A DNA stretch of 53,076 nt from Candidatus Nitrosocosmicus agrestis (GCF_008389435.1 NZ_VUYS01000024.1:1-53076), one strand, 5' to 3'; shown: positions 28,662 to 38,338, counted from the stretch's first letter. The notes: generated by a model not told the origin, from the sequence alone. Translations and numbers: made by a program.

Positions 28662-28967
28662 CTATTTTATGTGATTTAAAGCATCTTTAATTTGCTCCAA
28701 GTTCTCATCAATATGATACCTTATCGTCTGAATATTCGATTCGTATAATGGTGCTAGTAATCTAACTTCTTCTTCTACGGCGTCAGGAAGATGATCAAGG
28801 TTTTTGGGATAATGAATTGTTATGTAGTATTCACCTCTAAATTCAATCTCCATCCTATTTTTATTACAGGTTATGGCAATCATTCCTAACTTACGTAGTG
28901 AAGGGCTTATTCTCACCATAAATTCATTATTAGATGTAAAGACTATGACATTTGATAGATATGACAT
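28662..28967 (-). CDS. 101-aa protein overlapping a VapB-like gene
   Basis: 101 residues, ATG start overlapping the upstream stop by one base (TAATG). Mixed alpha/beta composition (ISPSLRKLGMIAITCNKNRM, YYITIHYPKNLDHLPDAVEEEV). No known toxin family is evident: the acidic triad of PIN domains is not clear and there is no RelE-like basic pattern. Context (small antitoxin-like protein directly upstream) makes a toxin role possible but unproven. Confidence 0.6.
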   Translation of the reverse strand: MSYLSNVIVFTSNNEFMVRISPSLRKLGMIAITCNKNRMEIEFRGEYYITIHYPKNLDHLPDAVEEEVRLLAPLYESNIQTIRYHIDENLEQIKDALNHIK

Positions 28968-29122
28968 TAGGCTGTATCTCCATTCTCACATTTTTGCTTG
29001 TCTAATAGATTACCGATTACTTTGTTGAACGAGTCACCTGTTTTTCCTAGGTCTTTAAGTGCGTTGTAGTTATCCAAGTCTATTAAAATCTGCTTGTATT
29101 TGTTAGTGTTCCCAGAATCCAT
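28967..29122 (-). CDS. VapB-like small protein
   Basis: 51 residues: MDSGNTNKYKQILIDLDNYN then ALKDLGKTGDSFNKVIGNLL. The I.ID..Y..LK.LGKTGDSFN.VI..LL pattern is that of small VapB/DUF7557-like antitoxins of archaea, with an N-terminal DNA-binding strand. Overlaps the 101-aa gene by one base (TAATG). Confidence 0.65.
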   Translation of the reverse strand: MDSGNTNKYKQILIDLDNYNALKDLGKTGDSFNKVIGNLLDKQKCENGDTA

Positions 29123-29386
29123 ATCATATTTATGACCTAGATGATATATAAGTATTTACTGTAAATTGGTAATGATTGGCTTTAAATGGATTTAGTTTTC
29201 GAGAGGTTTAATATAGAGTCGTTTTAAGACTACCTCTCTGTATCGATCGGAACTGAATCTTATTCATTCAACCACGCGGATGAAGTTCTTATTATTTAAT
29301 CTGTTCCCGACTCTTGCTTGTATCTTACATCTGACGCATCTGACATTTCTGACAAATTAAAATCCAACTCACTGATCGCGTATTGC

Positions 29387-31627
29387 CTACTCAATTTGTA
29401 AGGTAAGTGGGTTTTTCTTTATAATCCTCACAAATTGATTATTAATTAGCAGGTCTCTGACTTGTCGAGCTTTACGATTCCTATCTAGTTTCAGATTATT
29501 TCTATCGATTATTTCCGAACGCGAATCTAAAATATATGCCTTCACTACCCCGTCAGTTTCACAGGCCTCATATAGAATGTCTTCAAATCGCACTTGAGTA
29601 TCATCTACATATCGTCTTTTTAGGATGTTAAAGCATTTTTCATAAGCATATTTATCGGGCTCTATCGGAACTCTTGTTGAAGATTCTATATACCTCGATA
29701 TTATTTTACTATAGAATTCTATTGCCTCATTAGCATCCAATTCATCAACTGTTTGTTTTAGTTTTAGTTTTGACACGTTTTTGCATAGTCTAATAATTGT
29801 TTCTAACACTCGGTTCGAACCAAAATCAGGATTAGATTTTCTAAGGGCGGTATAAAAGTATTTTATACGTTCCTTACACTCTGAGCTCAGTTTTGGATCT
29901 AATTTCCTTGCATACTCAATATGTTTCTGTAGATATAAATCATACTTGGGAATACGTTTGTCAGATAACTCCATCTTCTTTTCAGTGTAATAAAGTATAG
30001 CACTATCGCTGGTATTTTCAGTTACCACGTTTATCAGGTCAAATCTATCCAAAACAGGAGCTGTTAAAGGTATTTGACTAAGACTAATATTACCATCAGT
30101 TATGTCTGCGTGGTAGGTGGGTTTTAAAAGATTGGTTGACCCAACTATTGTTGTAGGGGATTCAATGTCAGAATGTATCCCATGTTTATTGATGCTAAAC
30201 TCGCCTTCCTCCATCGCATCTAACAAGTATTTTTGTTCTTCAAATGGTATGGTTCCAATCTCATTTAAAGCACAGACACTATACTTTGCTAATGGGATTG
30301 AGCCCAATCTAAGTAAATGATGTTCATTTTCTTTCTCAATAATTGCAGTCAGGCTTTTCCCAGATGAATGCTGACTACTTTCAAAACGACCATTAGGAAG
30401 GAGTTTTGCCGCCTTCTTTAGTAATGAGCTTTTTGCGTTACCGGGTTTACCCACTAACAATGTATGAGTTCTATTTCTCCCAGACTGATTGGATTTGGTT
30501 TTGTTCAAATCATCACCTGAACTAACTAGACTTAACAGAAGACATTCCTTTGCGAGATCTTGTCCTATTACGGATTTATCAAACATATCAACTAGTTTTG
30601 GTATTGTAGATTCACCGAATATCCTTGCAAACCTTCTTATGGCTTCCTCATCCAAACTACTCGTTACTACTTCGATTCTATTTTCATAGTCTAGCTTATT
30701 TCGGCTGTATAAAATTGGAAGAAGATTTCCTTTCTGATTCTTTTGAGTGATATGAATAGAGCCACCTATTGTTACCTTTTCTCCTACCTTAATGTTATGT
30801 GTATCTGTATCAAGTAGCAAACAATTCAACCTTTCAATTTCACTAAACCTTTCATCATCTTGGAGTTCTATCATTATTGCATTAACATATTCGTAATGTA
30901 CATTCAGACTACTTTGACATTTCTTACAGGAGGATGAATTCAATCGAGGTTCCTTATAAATGGGAACTTTAAACTGTTCAGTAGTAGAATACCAGCCACA
31001 GATACATTCAGCTTGATATGCTTGAATTAATTTGTAAGGCTCAGATACACTAATAATGACTCCCTTAACTTTGTGATATCCCTCACTTTGTTTGATTGCA
31101 TTGGATACGCTGATCGTTTCTGATTTTGTTACATCATTTATGTCAGATATGTCAGATTCATCAGGATTTACAATATACTCTCTAATAGCGTCCAAAGGAC
31201 CATTGGTCGGTATTCCGTTGATGTAGTATTCGATATTGTCTCTTTGTATGTCTAAACTTGACAGTATAGATTTGATTATAGAGTTTACTTCCTTAGTTCT
31301 TATTTCTTCTTTCAAATCATTGGTTATTTCATCATTAGTTTCTTCCCAGTTGATTCGGAATCTACCATCCACTTTTTCATACTTGATATTAGTTTTGAAA
31401 TTACCATGATTTCTAATATTAGTTACAATCTGGTATTGAGGATTAATTTTGATCCATTTAATATTGTTATTTCTATGTTCATCAGATATAGGCAATCTAA
31501 ATAATACTTCCAATTTAGGGATTTCATTTCGAAATGCAGATTTTGAATTATCTTGAAGAGTTTCAGCACGACTATCCTTAGTAAAGGTACCAAAGATTTC
31601 ATCCAACTGAGATGATTCAGTTGTCAT
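29387..31627 (-). CDS. mcm: Divergent MCM-type replicative helicase
   Basis: 746 residues. N-terminal domain with an MCM-like cysteine zinc site (ECICGW...CKKCQ, about 205-245), then the AAA+ core: VIGQDLAKECLLLSL, Walker A GKPGNAKSS (about 391-399), Walker B region VCALNEIGTIP (about 450-460), sensor/Arg-finger stretch with VLDRFDL, and a C-terminal helical domain. The Walker B Asp of chromosomal MCM (IDE) is replaced by Asn (LNEI), while Glu stays. Length and divergence point to a mobile-element MCM rather than the host copy. Probably initiates or unwinds element B DNA. Confidence 0.85.
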   Translation of the reverse strand: MTTESSQLDEIFGTFTKDSRAETLQDNSKSAFRNEIPKLEVLFRLPISDEHRNNNIKWIKINPQYQIVTNIRNHGNFKTNIKYEKVDGRFRINWEETNDEITNDLKEEIRTKEVNSIIKSILSSLDIQRDNIEYYINGIPTNGPLDAIREYIVNPDESDISDINDVTKSETISVSNAIKQSEGYHKVKGVIISVSEPYKLIQAYQAECICGWYSTTEQFKVPIYKEPRLNSSSCKKCQSSLNVHYEYVNAIMIELQDDERFSEIERLNCLLLDTDTHNIKVGEKVTIGGSIHITQKNQKGNLLPILYSRNKLDYENRIEVVTSSLDEEAIRRFARIFGESTIPKLVDMFDKSVIGQDLAKECLLLSLVSSGDDLNKTKSNQSGRNRTHTLLVGKPGNAKSSLLKKAAKLLPNGRFESSQHSSGKSLTAIIEKENEHHLLRLGSIPLAKYSVCALNEIGTIPFEEQKYLLDAMEEGEFSINKHGIHSDIESPTTIVGSTNLLKPTYHADITDGNISLSQIPLTAPVLDRFDLINVVTENTSDSAILYYTEKKMELSDKRIPKYDLYLQKHIEYARKLDPKLSSECKERIKYFYTALRKSNPDFGSNRVLETIIRLCKNVSKLKLKQTVDELDANEAIEFYSKIISRYIESSTRVPIEPDKYAYEKCFNILKRRYVDDTQVRFEDILYEACETDGVVKAYILDSRSEIIDRNNLKLDRNRKARQVRDLLINNQFVRIIKKNPLTLQIE

Positions 31628-31999
31628 CTATTTTCCCCCCATTACCAAGTCACTATCTTGTTCACACTCTAATCCTGTAAATGTCTCATGAAGTATACTA
31701 ATTTTATGTTTAATACTGGTGTCACCCATTTCTCGTCGTCTCTTATCCTTGGAAGCGAAGTATTAATAAACGTTATCATTATGAGTTATGTCTTTGTTAG
31801 GTATATAATTAACAGAATTCTTAGACGCTATTGATTCAACTATCGTATTATGGCAATAATCCTAGAACAGATATCATAGTAATTACCTCAAATTATTCAC
31901 AGTTTAATTATAACATATATCTTCATACTACTAATTATGTGCCCCTAAAATTTATTACTCTGTTATGCATAATACAATCACGCATATTTTGACCGGTAT
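31628..31999. other. Intergenic region upstream of MCM
   Basis: About 370 bases that should hold the MCM promoter; no gene. It leads into the hairpin cluster at 32000. Confidence 0.45.
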
Positions 32000-32220
32000 G
32001 CAGCAGTGAAACAGCTGATACAAGGTCTCGTCAACTTTGTATCGACGAAGTTGTTTCATTGAAGGAGCCAGCCGTACACTTCTATCTCGTCGTTTACGGC
32101 TGGCTCCTTATGTCGTTTCAGCGGCTCGTCTTAATAACGAGCCGCTGAGGCTTTTACATTATCATTCATTGCGTTTTACAACCGTGTCACCCAAAGGCCC
32201 GCTCAGGCCTTCGGGCTTGC
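32000..32220 (+). ncRNA. GC-rich four-hairpin cluster, candidate structured RNA
   Basis: In AT-rich surroundings this 220-bp block forms successive inverted repeats: TGAAAC/GTTTCA (32007-32012, 32053-32058) enclosing GATACAA/TTGTATC (32017-32023, 32037-32043); a perfect 15-bp stem AAGGAGCCAGCCGTA (32062-32076, partner 32095-32109); an 11-bp stem CAGCGGCTCGT (32119-32129, partner 32137-32147); and AAGGCCCG/CGGGCTT (32194-32201, 32212-32218). The strand is unknown; plus is given only for orientation. Could be a non-coding RNA, a replication or transfer origin, or a repeat element. The 74-codon frame crossing it is not a plausible gene. Confidence 0.5.
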
Positions 32221-32366
32221 TTGTTGTTTATATGCCAAGGCATTACTTTGAAAGGTTTTAATTTCATTCGTACATTAATAGAAATTGAAGATATAATTGA
32301 TATAGATAAATTAACCTATAACAAACGATAGAAATGTTCATATTCAAATAAATACATTGGGACGTA

Positions 32367-32636
32367 ATGACCACTATGCCCATTATCTATGTAGCCTCTA
32401 TCAAAGATATCTTTACAAGCAATTTAATGACGATACCAGATATCGACAATAAATTAAATAAAGAATTATTTAACAAGCCTTATGAGGAAATTATTGTTGA
32501 TTTTTCAGGTATAATTACAATAAGTCAAGATTTTGCCAATCATTATCTATTAAACAAATCCAAAAGTGAGAAAACAATCCATGAAGTAAACCTCCCTCTA
32601 TTTCTTCAAAATATGTTCGAGAATATTGTATTTTAA
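32367..32636 (+). CDS. STAS-like (DUF4325) protein
   Basis: 89 residues. EEIIVDFSGIITISQDFANH followed by a hydrophobic NLPLFLQNMFE matches the STAS-like DUF4325 pattern, in which a strand ending DFSGV is followed by a short helix. Such domains are usually regulatory partners in signalling. Single gene with ATG start, no membrane segment. Confidence 0.65.
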   Translation: MTTMPIIYVASIKDIFTSNLMTIPDIDNKLNKELFNKPYEEIIVDFSGIITISQDFANHYLLNKSKSEKTIHEVNLPLFLQNMFENIVF

Positions 32637-33063
32637 ACTATTAATTGCCTTTATTATCTTGTCTGACAAATGCGAAGTAAAGTACACGATGGAAGAATAC
32701 ATATAAAAGATAGTTTTTGAATCTCAATACAAGATTTCATAAGGACTAAAGATTATCTTTATCAACAGCAGTGTGCATGAAGAATAAATTAACTTATTGT
32801 ATTATAGGTAATTTAGAATAGGTATACCCTGCTTGATAATAACATTAAATATCATAAATATGCAGTCTCATGATATTTTTATCAATATTCCCATTTGCGA
32901 TAATTTTACCTTCATTACTAAAACACAGTATTAACCTTATTAACCTTGTAGTACAATTATGAATAGCCTAGAGAAATAGCAAAGGCTACATTCATGCGAT
33001 AAAAGTTGAATGTGAAGAAAGTAGTAAATTGATGATGACTATATAATAGTGCTTTCAGCAACA
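32637..33063. other. Intergenic region
   Basis: No gene or RNA supported. Confidence 0.45.
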
Positions 33064-33333
33064 ATGGTGGTTAAAGAAGTCGGAAACTACTTGTCTGCTG
33101 CTATTGTTGCTGATGCTAAGCCCTATTATTACTACGATTTTCACATATTTACAAAAGCATGAGACTTGAAAACCATATGCGGTAACAAACAGTCAGCTGA
33201 TGCCTTTGTTGCTTCTTAACTAGGACATACCGTTTACGAACCTAGTTCTACCGAAAGATTCAGTTTTCTTACGAGTGTAGAAAGATTTGACCACTATAAG
33301 ATAACGGCATTCGGTGAGCAGGTTCATAAATGA
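33064..33333 (+). pseudogene. Relic of an unknown protein with FDHY..FGE end
   Basis: An ATG at 33064 opens a frame (MVVKEVGNYLSAAIVADAKP, Tyr-rich) that continues through in-frame TGA and TAA codons to SFLTSVERFDHYKITAFGEQ then VHK and a stop. A shorter remnant with the same ending (FDHYRSIVFGERIPK, stop) lies at 37407-37457. Two copies with the same terminal block imply a real, dispersed gene family, possibly transposon-related, that has decayed here. I cannot name the family. Confidence 0.45.
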
Positions 33334-33778
33334 GGTTTAATTTTTAAATGATTAACGGAAGAATCTTTAGTTGATTGCATTTCTCAATCTAAACAACCAT
33401 TTTAATTGCAATTGCTTGCGAATGAGTGCGGTTTATTTATATTAAGGATATTTGATTATGAGCCAAGGACAAGAACAGCATGACTGTGGGTAACGGTCCA
33501 AATCATCACTCATATATAGTCAAAACCTCGTCTTGTTTACATTGGTAGTAGTGGGCCGTTACCTATTCATACATTTCATCACAAAACTTCTTATGCTGCG
33601 AATGTTCATTTGAGCGCCAGGTTTAATGTATTCTAAAGGATAAATGTACATATCATTTCAAGTCACAACTTATTAAATATCTAAATGATATAGTGATTGT
33701 ACAAATATTATAATTTATATGCTCGGGATTAGGTATGAAAAGGACAAAAATGTTGTCTTTTTATAGCTTATTGTACAT
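33334..33778. other. Intergenic region
   Basis: No gene supported; the last 60 bases should hold the promoter of the exported gene at 33779. Confidence 0.4.
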
Positions 33779-34474
33779 GTGCTGACAATGATTATATCAA
33801 AAAATGTAATTTATTCGCTTACAATACCTGTCGCAGTAGGGATATTGTTAATGACCATTTCAAGTACTAATACTGGCATCCAATCGGCCGAGGCTCAAAA
33901 TGTAACTAATACGACTAGCTCTAATGCAACTTCAAGTAATTCAACTAGTGCTATTGACACCTTTCGTGCTCAGGGTCAAATCTCTAGTTTAGCGTCTGAC
34001 ACGCTAGCTGGACGAACATCTAACTCTTCAGAAAACGCAATTTGGGTATTGGGCGGTGATTGGGAATTTAATGTAGCCAATGGCAACCTGACTAACTTTG
34101 TAGCTGATATAGATATGACGCAAGTAGATGGAACAGCAGCACATAAGCACTCGATAGAAAAGATAAACAACGCAACTGGAATGCCGATGGGTGCTCAGGA
34201 ACCACTTAAATTAAATTTCATGACTGGGGAACCTAATTCCAAAATAGCATTGGTAAACGGAAATTCTACGATGTTTAGAGGAACAGCAGATATAACCACT
34301 AATGGAGAAGTAAAATGGAAAGATGTTTTGATTCACGTAACTATGCAGAATGGAAACATCTTAAACATCAATATCGATCCAGCTAAAACTGAAGATCACT
34401 TTAAAGGGCTCCCAGTATTTGGAACAGTTCAATCAATAATAGATGAAAATGGAAAAGAGTTGTTGAAAAAGTAA
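33779..34474 (+). CDS. Exported protein, conserved style in thaumarchaea, unknown function
   Basis: 231 residues with a signal peptide (VIYSLTIPVAVGILLMTISS) ending near SAEAQ, a short Asn/Ser/Thr-rich stretch, then a beta-rich domain with GGDWEFNVANGNLTNFVADI, AHKHSIEKIN, MFRGTADIT and VFGTVQSIIDENGKELLKK. GTG at 33779 or ATG at 33788 may be used. I recall similar exported proteins from soil thaumarchaea but cannot name a function. Confidence 0.65.
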   Translation: MLTMIISKNVIYSLTIPVAVGILLMTISSTNTGIQSAEAQNVTNTTSSNATSSNSTSAIDTFRAQGQISSLASDTLAGRTSNSSENAIWVLGGDWEFNVANGNLTNFVADIDMTQVDGTAAHKHSIEKINNATGMPMGAQEPLKLNFMTGEPNSKIALVNGNSTMFRGTADITTNGEVKWKDVLIHVTMQNGNILNINIDPAKTEDHFKGLPVFGTVQSIIDENGKELLKK

Positions 34475-35108
34475 GAACTAAACTCTATCACACCTCTTTT
34501 TTACTGTTTTAATAGACTTTTACTTTCGTCCGTTTCAAGATATATAATTTTACAAACCCTAAAAGGACATACAGTTGTTTGCAACTGATTACACCATGTT
34601 TATATTTTAGGTGACTTATCCATATTTACACAAACTCCGTCAACTCCAAATGCAAACTGAATAATGAGATATCTGTCTACCACTGCATGAATGAAAACCA
34701 TGTTACGGTTCATAATCCCACTGTTAAGTACGCGCTCTATCACTATTAATCCATTTGTGAACTGTCAACATCATGCAGTAATTTTGTATCGATTACAACA
34801 AATATCACTTACAATGAAATGAAATGCTTTGTTTTATTTGCCTTGATAAAATGGTCTTTCACCCTTATCTTTACCTTATTTTACCAATAGCGTGAGTAGT
34901 TTAGATATATTTCTTGTAAGAACTACACAGGCATCCACTCACAGTACATCTAGGAAGTTCGGAATTGATAAGATGAAGCTTTTTAGAATGCGAACAATTT
35001 TTACAAGGAAGATAGTCGGTAGGATTGAAAAACTTTATCATGGTTAAATAATATTAAAATGCTTTCCGAGTATAAATGAGTCAATATAGGATTCAAGAAT
35101 AATAAGAA
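34475..35108. other. Intergenic region
   Basis: About 630 bases between convergent genes; no gene, repeat or RNA supported. Confidence 0.5.
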
Positions 35109-35351
35109 TCATCCACTGAGCTTTTGATCTTTTGCTTCTTGTTGTAGACATTCTCTCAATCTTGACAAATGATTTTGCTTATCCTTTTTTATCTCATTCC
35201 ACAAATCTACAAGGTTTTGACGTCCATCACTTTGAGCATCCTGAATATACTTGTCTACTGCTGAATAAAGGAAGTCAGCCTCTTTTCCCATTGCAGATAT
35301 AACGTTGTAAGTGGAATTTGACAAATTGGTATTTTTTTTGTCACTTGACAT
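35109..35351 (-). CDS. Small helical protein, unknown function
   Basis: 80 residues, predicted all-helical, with an acidic/amide-rich sequence (KYIQDAQSDGRQNLVDLWNE, KKDKQNHLSRLRECLQQEA). The spacing of E/H residues recalls a small ferritin-like or spore-coat-like helical hairpin but no clear metal site can be read. Own ATG; isolated gene. Confidence 0.55.
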   Translation of the reverse strand: MSSDKKNTNLSNSTYNVISAMGKEADFLYSAVDKYIQDAQSDGRQNLVDLWNEIKKDKQNHLSRLRECLQQEAKDQKLSG

Positions 35352-35692
35352 TCCATAACATGTGCATAATAGTATTTAAGAAATAGTAATTTTGGTATAT
35401 AAAATGTAATAGAATACTATAATGAGTAACCATCATCATTTAGTCGCACAAATCTAAACCCAGTTCTAAATATTGATACTATTTATGATTAATTTAAAAG
35501 AAATTCTCTGGTAAGCCCTAACGCTTAGCACAGAGATGTTAATAAAAATAGAATAAAAGCGTCAGGTAGCATACATATCTCTTCATTAAATTGTGATAAT
35601 TTATGGACGAAAATAGAATAATAAGAACTAATGCCGGATAGTCAAAGGATGGAGACTAATCGCACTATCGCCATTACAAACAAGTTCAAGGA
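35352..35692. other. Intergenic region
   Basis: About 340 bases between two minus-strand genes; the part next to 35351 should hold the promoter of the helical protein. Nothing else seen. Confidence 0.4.
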
Positions 35693-36121
35693 TTAGGGAA
35701 TGCTAATGCTTACTGTTTCAGGAGAGTTGGATGGGCCATTGCTACCGTATGCAAACCTATGAGAATCATCACCATACACAACTTCTGCAGTAAAACCAGT
35801 TCCTACCGGAACATCACTTGAACTAAATGTAAATGTATAGGACTTAGTTTGATGCGATGGAAATAGCTGACCACTTTGCCATTGTGCGGCCATGGCGCCA
35901 TCAATATCAACATTTACAGCACCGTATTCATCACTATCACCGTTATTTGTGACCTGGACTATTACCTTGAAAATTTGATTACCTTGTGCATGAGCCATAT
36001 CATTGGGAGAATGTACAGTCAATAAACCCATAGATAATATACCACAAATTGAAAGAGCAAATACTATTGTATGATGGCTTTTATCTAATCTAAATATTGA
36101 GCAATTTAGGTAACTATTCAC
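35693..36121 (-). CDS. Small exported single-beta-domain protein
   Basis: 142 residues. Signal peptide (TIVFALSICGILSMGLLTV) with a cleavage region near AHAQG, then the beta domain IFKVIVQVTNNGDSDEYGAV ... FPSHQTKSYTFTFSSSDVPV ... SNSPETVSISIP. Fourth copy of the domain seen at 7434, 12161 and 15404, and most similar in size to 12161. Probably secreted or surface-attached; function unknown. Confidence 0.7.
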   Translation of the reverse strand: MNSYLNCSIFRLDKSHHTIVFALSICGILSMGLLTVHSPNDMAHAQGNQIFKVIVQVTNNGDSDEYGAVNVDIDGAMAAQWQSGQLFPSHQTKSYTFTFSSSDVPVGTGFTAEVVYGDDSHRFAYGSNGPSNSPETVSISIP

Positions 36122-36581
36122 TATTTATAGAGAACGTTTATCATTTTAACAGTTGCTTTAATAGATACTGCAAGATTGTTCTCTCATTCGCTTTTCTTAA
36201 TTTAACTATATACAGAAGAGTATTATCTATGCTATGGACAAACAAGTTATTATCACATTATTGATAGGTGGTATTATAGTCAAAAAGGTTGAGTCCTTTT
36301 ATCAATCTATTAAGAGAATATCCGTAGTTTAACTAACTCTTGGCTGCATTCCTTAACACTGCATTCCTTAAAACCTGTGCACTATCTCCTAGGTAGATAC
36401 GAAAAAGGATTGTTCAATAACATTTGCGATGTATCAAAAAGATCTCCACATCTATATCATTATGTAAAAAGAAGATTATTTTAATCCTTGAATTTATCAC
36501 TTTTTGTAAAAACATGTTTGATAGTGGATTACATTATTAAATTAAAAAGAAGGGTTGGGATAATCGGTGTAAATAATACCT
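36122..36581. other. Intergenic region
   Basis: About 460 bases with no gene, RNA or repeat supported. Confidence 0.5.
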
Positions 36582-37217
36582 CTAACTCACAGTAACAGTA
36601 CCTGTCATCCAAGGATGGACTACACAGATGTAGTTATATGTTCCTGGTGTAGTAAACGTCATCGTAAATGAAGTAATTGGTGGAGCACCTGGCGGAACCT
36701 GTCCTTCTGGCCAAATCCAACCCGAGTTCACATAACTTTCATCACCGATAAATGTGTAGTTTGCGTTTGGTGGAAGGTAAGTTACATTTGTTTTAGTGCC
36801 ATCAATTACAACGGGAGCAGATGACCTCATATTATCTACTACGACCAGTTTATTATTTGGATTTGATGTATCGGGCATTGTTGTAGGTTCGACATTAGGA
36901 GAAGGTATAGCAGCGATTAATTCAGTATTGTTTGGAATACTAAAAGGAGCTACGAATGGAGGAACCATGTTATTATCCTTAACAAAGGAGATAGTGTGGG
37001 GTTCGCCTACTGTTGTTGGATTATTCCAGGTTACACTTTGACCAGCTTTTATATCGACATTTTGAGGAACAAATATGGTCAATGGAGCAGTTCCATTACC
37101 TCCGCCTGCAGCCACAGTAACAGCACTTGCTTGTTGCTGTGAAGAAACTCCAAAAACTATCACAAGAGAGATAGCAAGCAATACTATGCTAATGGTTATA
37201 TTATTATTAATTACCAT
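36582..37217 (-). CDS. Exported cupredoxin (plastocyanin-like blue copper protein)
   Basis: 211 residues with a signal peptide (SIVLLAISLVIVFGVSSQQQ). The cupredoxin fold has VPQNVDIKAGQSVTWNNPT near the start, the first copper ligand His in GEPHTISF, and the C-terminal ligand loop YNYICVVHPWMTGTVTV giving Cys, His and Met (C-x2-H-x2-M). A long insertion between the first His and the C-terminal loop makes it bigger than minimal plastocyanins. In ammonia-oxidising archaea such proteins are abundant and are thought to carry electrons outside the membrane. Confidence 0.88.
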   Translation of the reverse strand: MVINNNITISIVLLAISLVIVFGVSSQQQASAVTVAAGGGNGTAPLTIFVPQNVDIKAGQSVTWNNPTTVGEPHTISFVKDNNMVPPFVAPFSIPNNTELIAAIPSPNVEPTTMPDTSNPNNKLVVVDNMRSSAPVVIDGTKTNVTYLPPNANYTFIGDESYVNSGWIWPEGQVPPGAPPITSFTMTFTTPGTYNYICVVHPWMTGTVTVS

Positions 37218-37406
37218 TGCTATTGGATTTGTATAGGAATATTAAAAGTTATAGTAGTTTATCAGTATGTTTTCTAATATTACGATAAATCCAAACATTG
37301 AGTATATGTTATCTTTTCTAAGAATAATGAAAAGCGCAACAATTTTCTACGTGTTTTTTTATAACAAATATCAGAGTTGCAACTGAAGATCTTATTAATT
37401 GTAAAA

Positions 37407-37457
37407 TGGTTTGACCATTATAGATCTATAGTATTTGGCGAGCGAATTCCTAAATGA
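37407..37457 (+). pseudogene. Short relic of the FDHY..FGE family
   Basis: Reads WFDHYRSIVFGERIPK then TGA, aligned with FDHYKITAFGEQVHK and TGA at 33334. No longer open frame precedes it. It marks a second lost copy of the same unknown gene. Confidence 0.4.
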
Positions 37458-37559
37458 GTTTTGCAGTGTCGTGACTAGTTCTAACTATACTTTTATAAAA
37501 CCTTAGTTCAACTTTGGATTAGAATCCCTTTTATAACCAATGAGCCTGAATTAAGCCAA

Positions 37560-37775
37560 ATGACGTATCCTGCAGGCTACAATCCCTCTTCATCTGGTGG
37601 ACGAAGAGGCTCAGGGTCATCTAATTCGGGCATATTTTTAATCATATTTCTTCTGGTTGTCATTATAATGATTGGCTACACAATATACAATGCGACTAGA
37701 CCTATTACTTATCCATCAGCGGCCGATTTTATGATTTATCATACTTTTCAATTAGATGCAATACTAAGTCATTAA
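37560..37775 (+). CDS. Small single-span membrane protein
   Basis: 71 residues: a Pro/Gly/Ser/Arg-rich N-terminus (SSSGGRRGSGSSNSG), one membrane span (IFLIIFLLVVIIMIGYTIY) and a short tail. No family recognised. Separate ATG, 78 bases before the next gene in the same direction. Confidence 0.55.
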   Translation: MTYPAGYNPSSSGGRRGSGSSNSGIFLIIFLLVVIIMIGYTIYNATRPITYPSAADFMIYHTFQLDAILSH

Positions 37776-37853
37776 TATAATGCTATTTTACTTAGTAAAG
37801 TGAAAGACAAAATTAAGACAAATGAGATATACTTACATTAAAATTAAATAAGA

Positions 37854-38225
37854 ATGTCCGAAAATATCCATGTTAGAGCTGAATTCCTCATAAAAGAGGA
37901 TAATGTGGAACAATTTAAGAAACTGATAAGGGAAATGAGTCGGGCTGTCGAGGTCAACGAACCGACAACATTAGTATATCAAGCCTATTTTAACACAGAT
38001 GGAACAAAATGTATGGTCCCTGAAACATATGTAGATTCCAAGGCTGTTATATCTCACAATGAAAGTGACGCTTCAAAAATGATTCTTCCTAAAATATTTA
38101 ATATAGCGAAATTAAATACGCTAGATGTATATGGCAATCCCAATAATGAATTAAAAAAGTTGTTGGTAGGTTTCAATTCACAGATATTTAATTTGTATAC
38201 TGGATTTAGTCGTAAAGGTGAGTGA
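37854..38225 (+). CDS. Antibiotic-biosynthesis-monooxygenase-like (ABM) protein
   Basis: 123 residues. Opens IHVRAEFLIKEDNVEQFKKL and continues with EPTTLVYQAYFNTDGTKCMV and ETYVDSKAVISHNES, the strand-helix-strand and Y.....S...H pattern of dimeric ferredoxin-like ABM domains. Such proteins include monooxygenases and heme-degrading or signalling relatives; catalytic residues cannot be assigned from sequence here. Confidence 0.65.
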   Translation: MSENIHVRAEFLIKEDNVEQFKKLIREMSRAVEVNEPTTLVYQAYFNTDGTKCMVPETYVDSKAVISHNESDASKMILPKIFNIAKLNTLDVYGNPNNELKKLLVGFNSQIFNLYTGFSRKGE

Positions 38226-38338
38226 TTTCGGTCGGCCTGTGACCACCAAATCCGAGGACTTGATATTGTAACTCCGAGTGCTTTACGTGTAGATACTTTA
38301 TAGTTAGGATATACGAAGAGATACCTATGCATATTAGG

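Noticed and set aside
32037-32261. 74-codon open frame across the hairpin cluster
   Set aside because: Arg/Leu/Ser-rich translation of inverted repeats; no start signal or domain.
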